This document shows, piece after piece, positions 43,906 to 43,981 of a DNA stretch of 43,981 nucleotides (its first letter is position 1; each line of letters starts with the position of its first letter). Made by a program: the position numbers and the translations under genes. The stretch covers positions 1-43,981 of the forward strand of contig JAKVCT010000011.1 in assembly GCA_022448995.1 (NCBI GenBank), in the 5' to 3' direction. The DNA is from Saprospiraceae bacterium. Its GTDB lineage: Bacteria; Bacteroidota; Bacteroidia; Chitinophagales; Saprospiraceae. The notes under the pieces were generated by a model. The model had not been told where the DNA came from, made no database searches, and saw only the letters and a list, made by a program, of their open reading frames with translations.

Positions 43906-43981
43906 ATTGAGTAGGAGGTCTTTGATTAATTCAAAGACCGTCCCCTCACACCACCAAGCATACCGATCGGTACTTGGCGGT
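43906..43981 (-). other. Group II intron 3' end (domains V and VI), runs off the window
   Basis: Read on the minus strand from the window edge: CCGCCAAG-TACC-GATC-GGTA-TG-CTTGGTGG folds as domain V, with an 8-bp lower stem (one G-U), a 2-nt bulge and a 4-bp upper stem. TGTGAGGGGAC follows, then a domain VI hairpin GGTCTTTGA-ATTAA-TCAAAGACC, then CTCCTACTCAAT, which resembles bacterial group II intron 3' ends. The intron body and its reverse transcriptase, if present, would lie beyond the right edge. The exact splice site near 43906 is estimated from the usual ending. Confidence 0.75.

Overview
The window looks like chromosomal DNA from a member of the Bacteroidota, most likely a Saprospira/Aureispira-type marine bacterium. 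The evidence is the AT-rich composition, promoters of the TTTG-N19-TAnnTTTG type, a GldN gliding/type IX secretion protein, two proteins with C-terminal type IX sorting domains, Bacteroidota lipoproteins (DUF4856 plus imelysin), and the rpmB-rpmG-DUF4295-ftsY cluster. The genus is inference. I see no prophage, CRISPR array, rRNA gene or intact transposase.

Layout. Bases 1-1756 hold a membrane dipeptidase (peptidase M19) gene split by a 146-bp miniature element with a 6-bp target duplication. Bases 2196-6936 hold a stand-alone gldN, the threonine-degradation pair kbl and tdh, and an unknown coiled-coil protein. A 3.6-kb segment (7410-11045) with a TVP38-like membrane protein, a small lipoprotein and an alginate-export-like porin lies between two inverted copies of a 164-bp miniature element. 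Then come an M1-type metallopeptidase, an unknown helical protein, two secreted type IX cargo proteins, uvrC and fumC. Bases 26487-29154 hold a STAS-like protein, tRNA-Arg(ACG), rpmB with an unusual tail, rpmG, DUF4295 and ftsY. Bases 29647-34574 hold a DUF6498-like membrane protein, a two-module CbbX/SpoVK-type AAA+ ATPase and a PhoD-like phosphatase. Bases 34871-39472 hold a small membrane protein, the DUF4856/imelysin lipoprotein pair and an unknown secreted protein. The right end has lnt, a carboxypeptidase-regulatory-like protein, an unknown protein and, at the very edge, domains V-VI of a group II intron on the minus strand.

How the genes relate. tdh and kbl would convert threonine to glycine and acetyl-CoA. 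GldN belongs to the secretion system that exports cargo like the two sorting-domain proteins. Lnt would finish the lipoproteins encoded nearby, and FtsY with L28/L33 forms a translation and membrane-targeting cluster. Otherwise this is ordinary housekeeping sequence.

The unusual content is between the genes: at least five families of short repeats. These are the two miniature elements, a roughly 180-bp structured repeat whose hairpin shows a compensatory base change, a scattered motif of about 24 bp present about ten times, and a 60-bp direct repeat with a boxA-like core. I did not find a convincing new multi-gene system. The best leads are the split dipeptidase, the structured repeats, the L28 extension, the duplicated N-terminal domain of the AAA+ protein and a possible orphan small RNA unit at 38209-38391.
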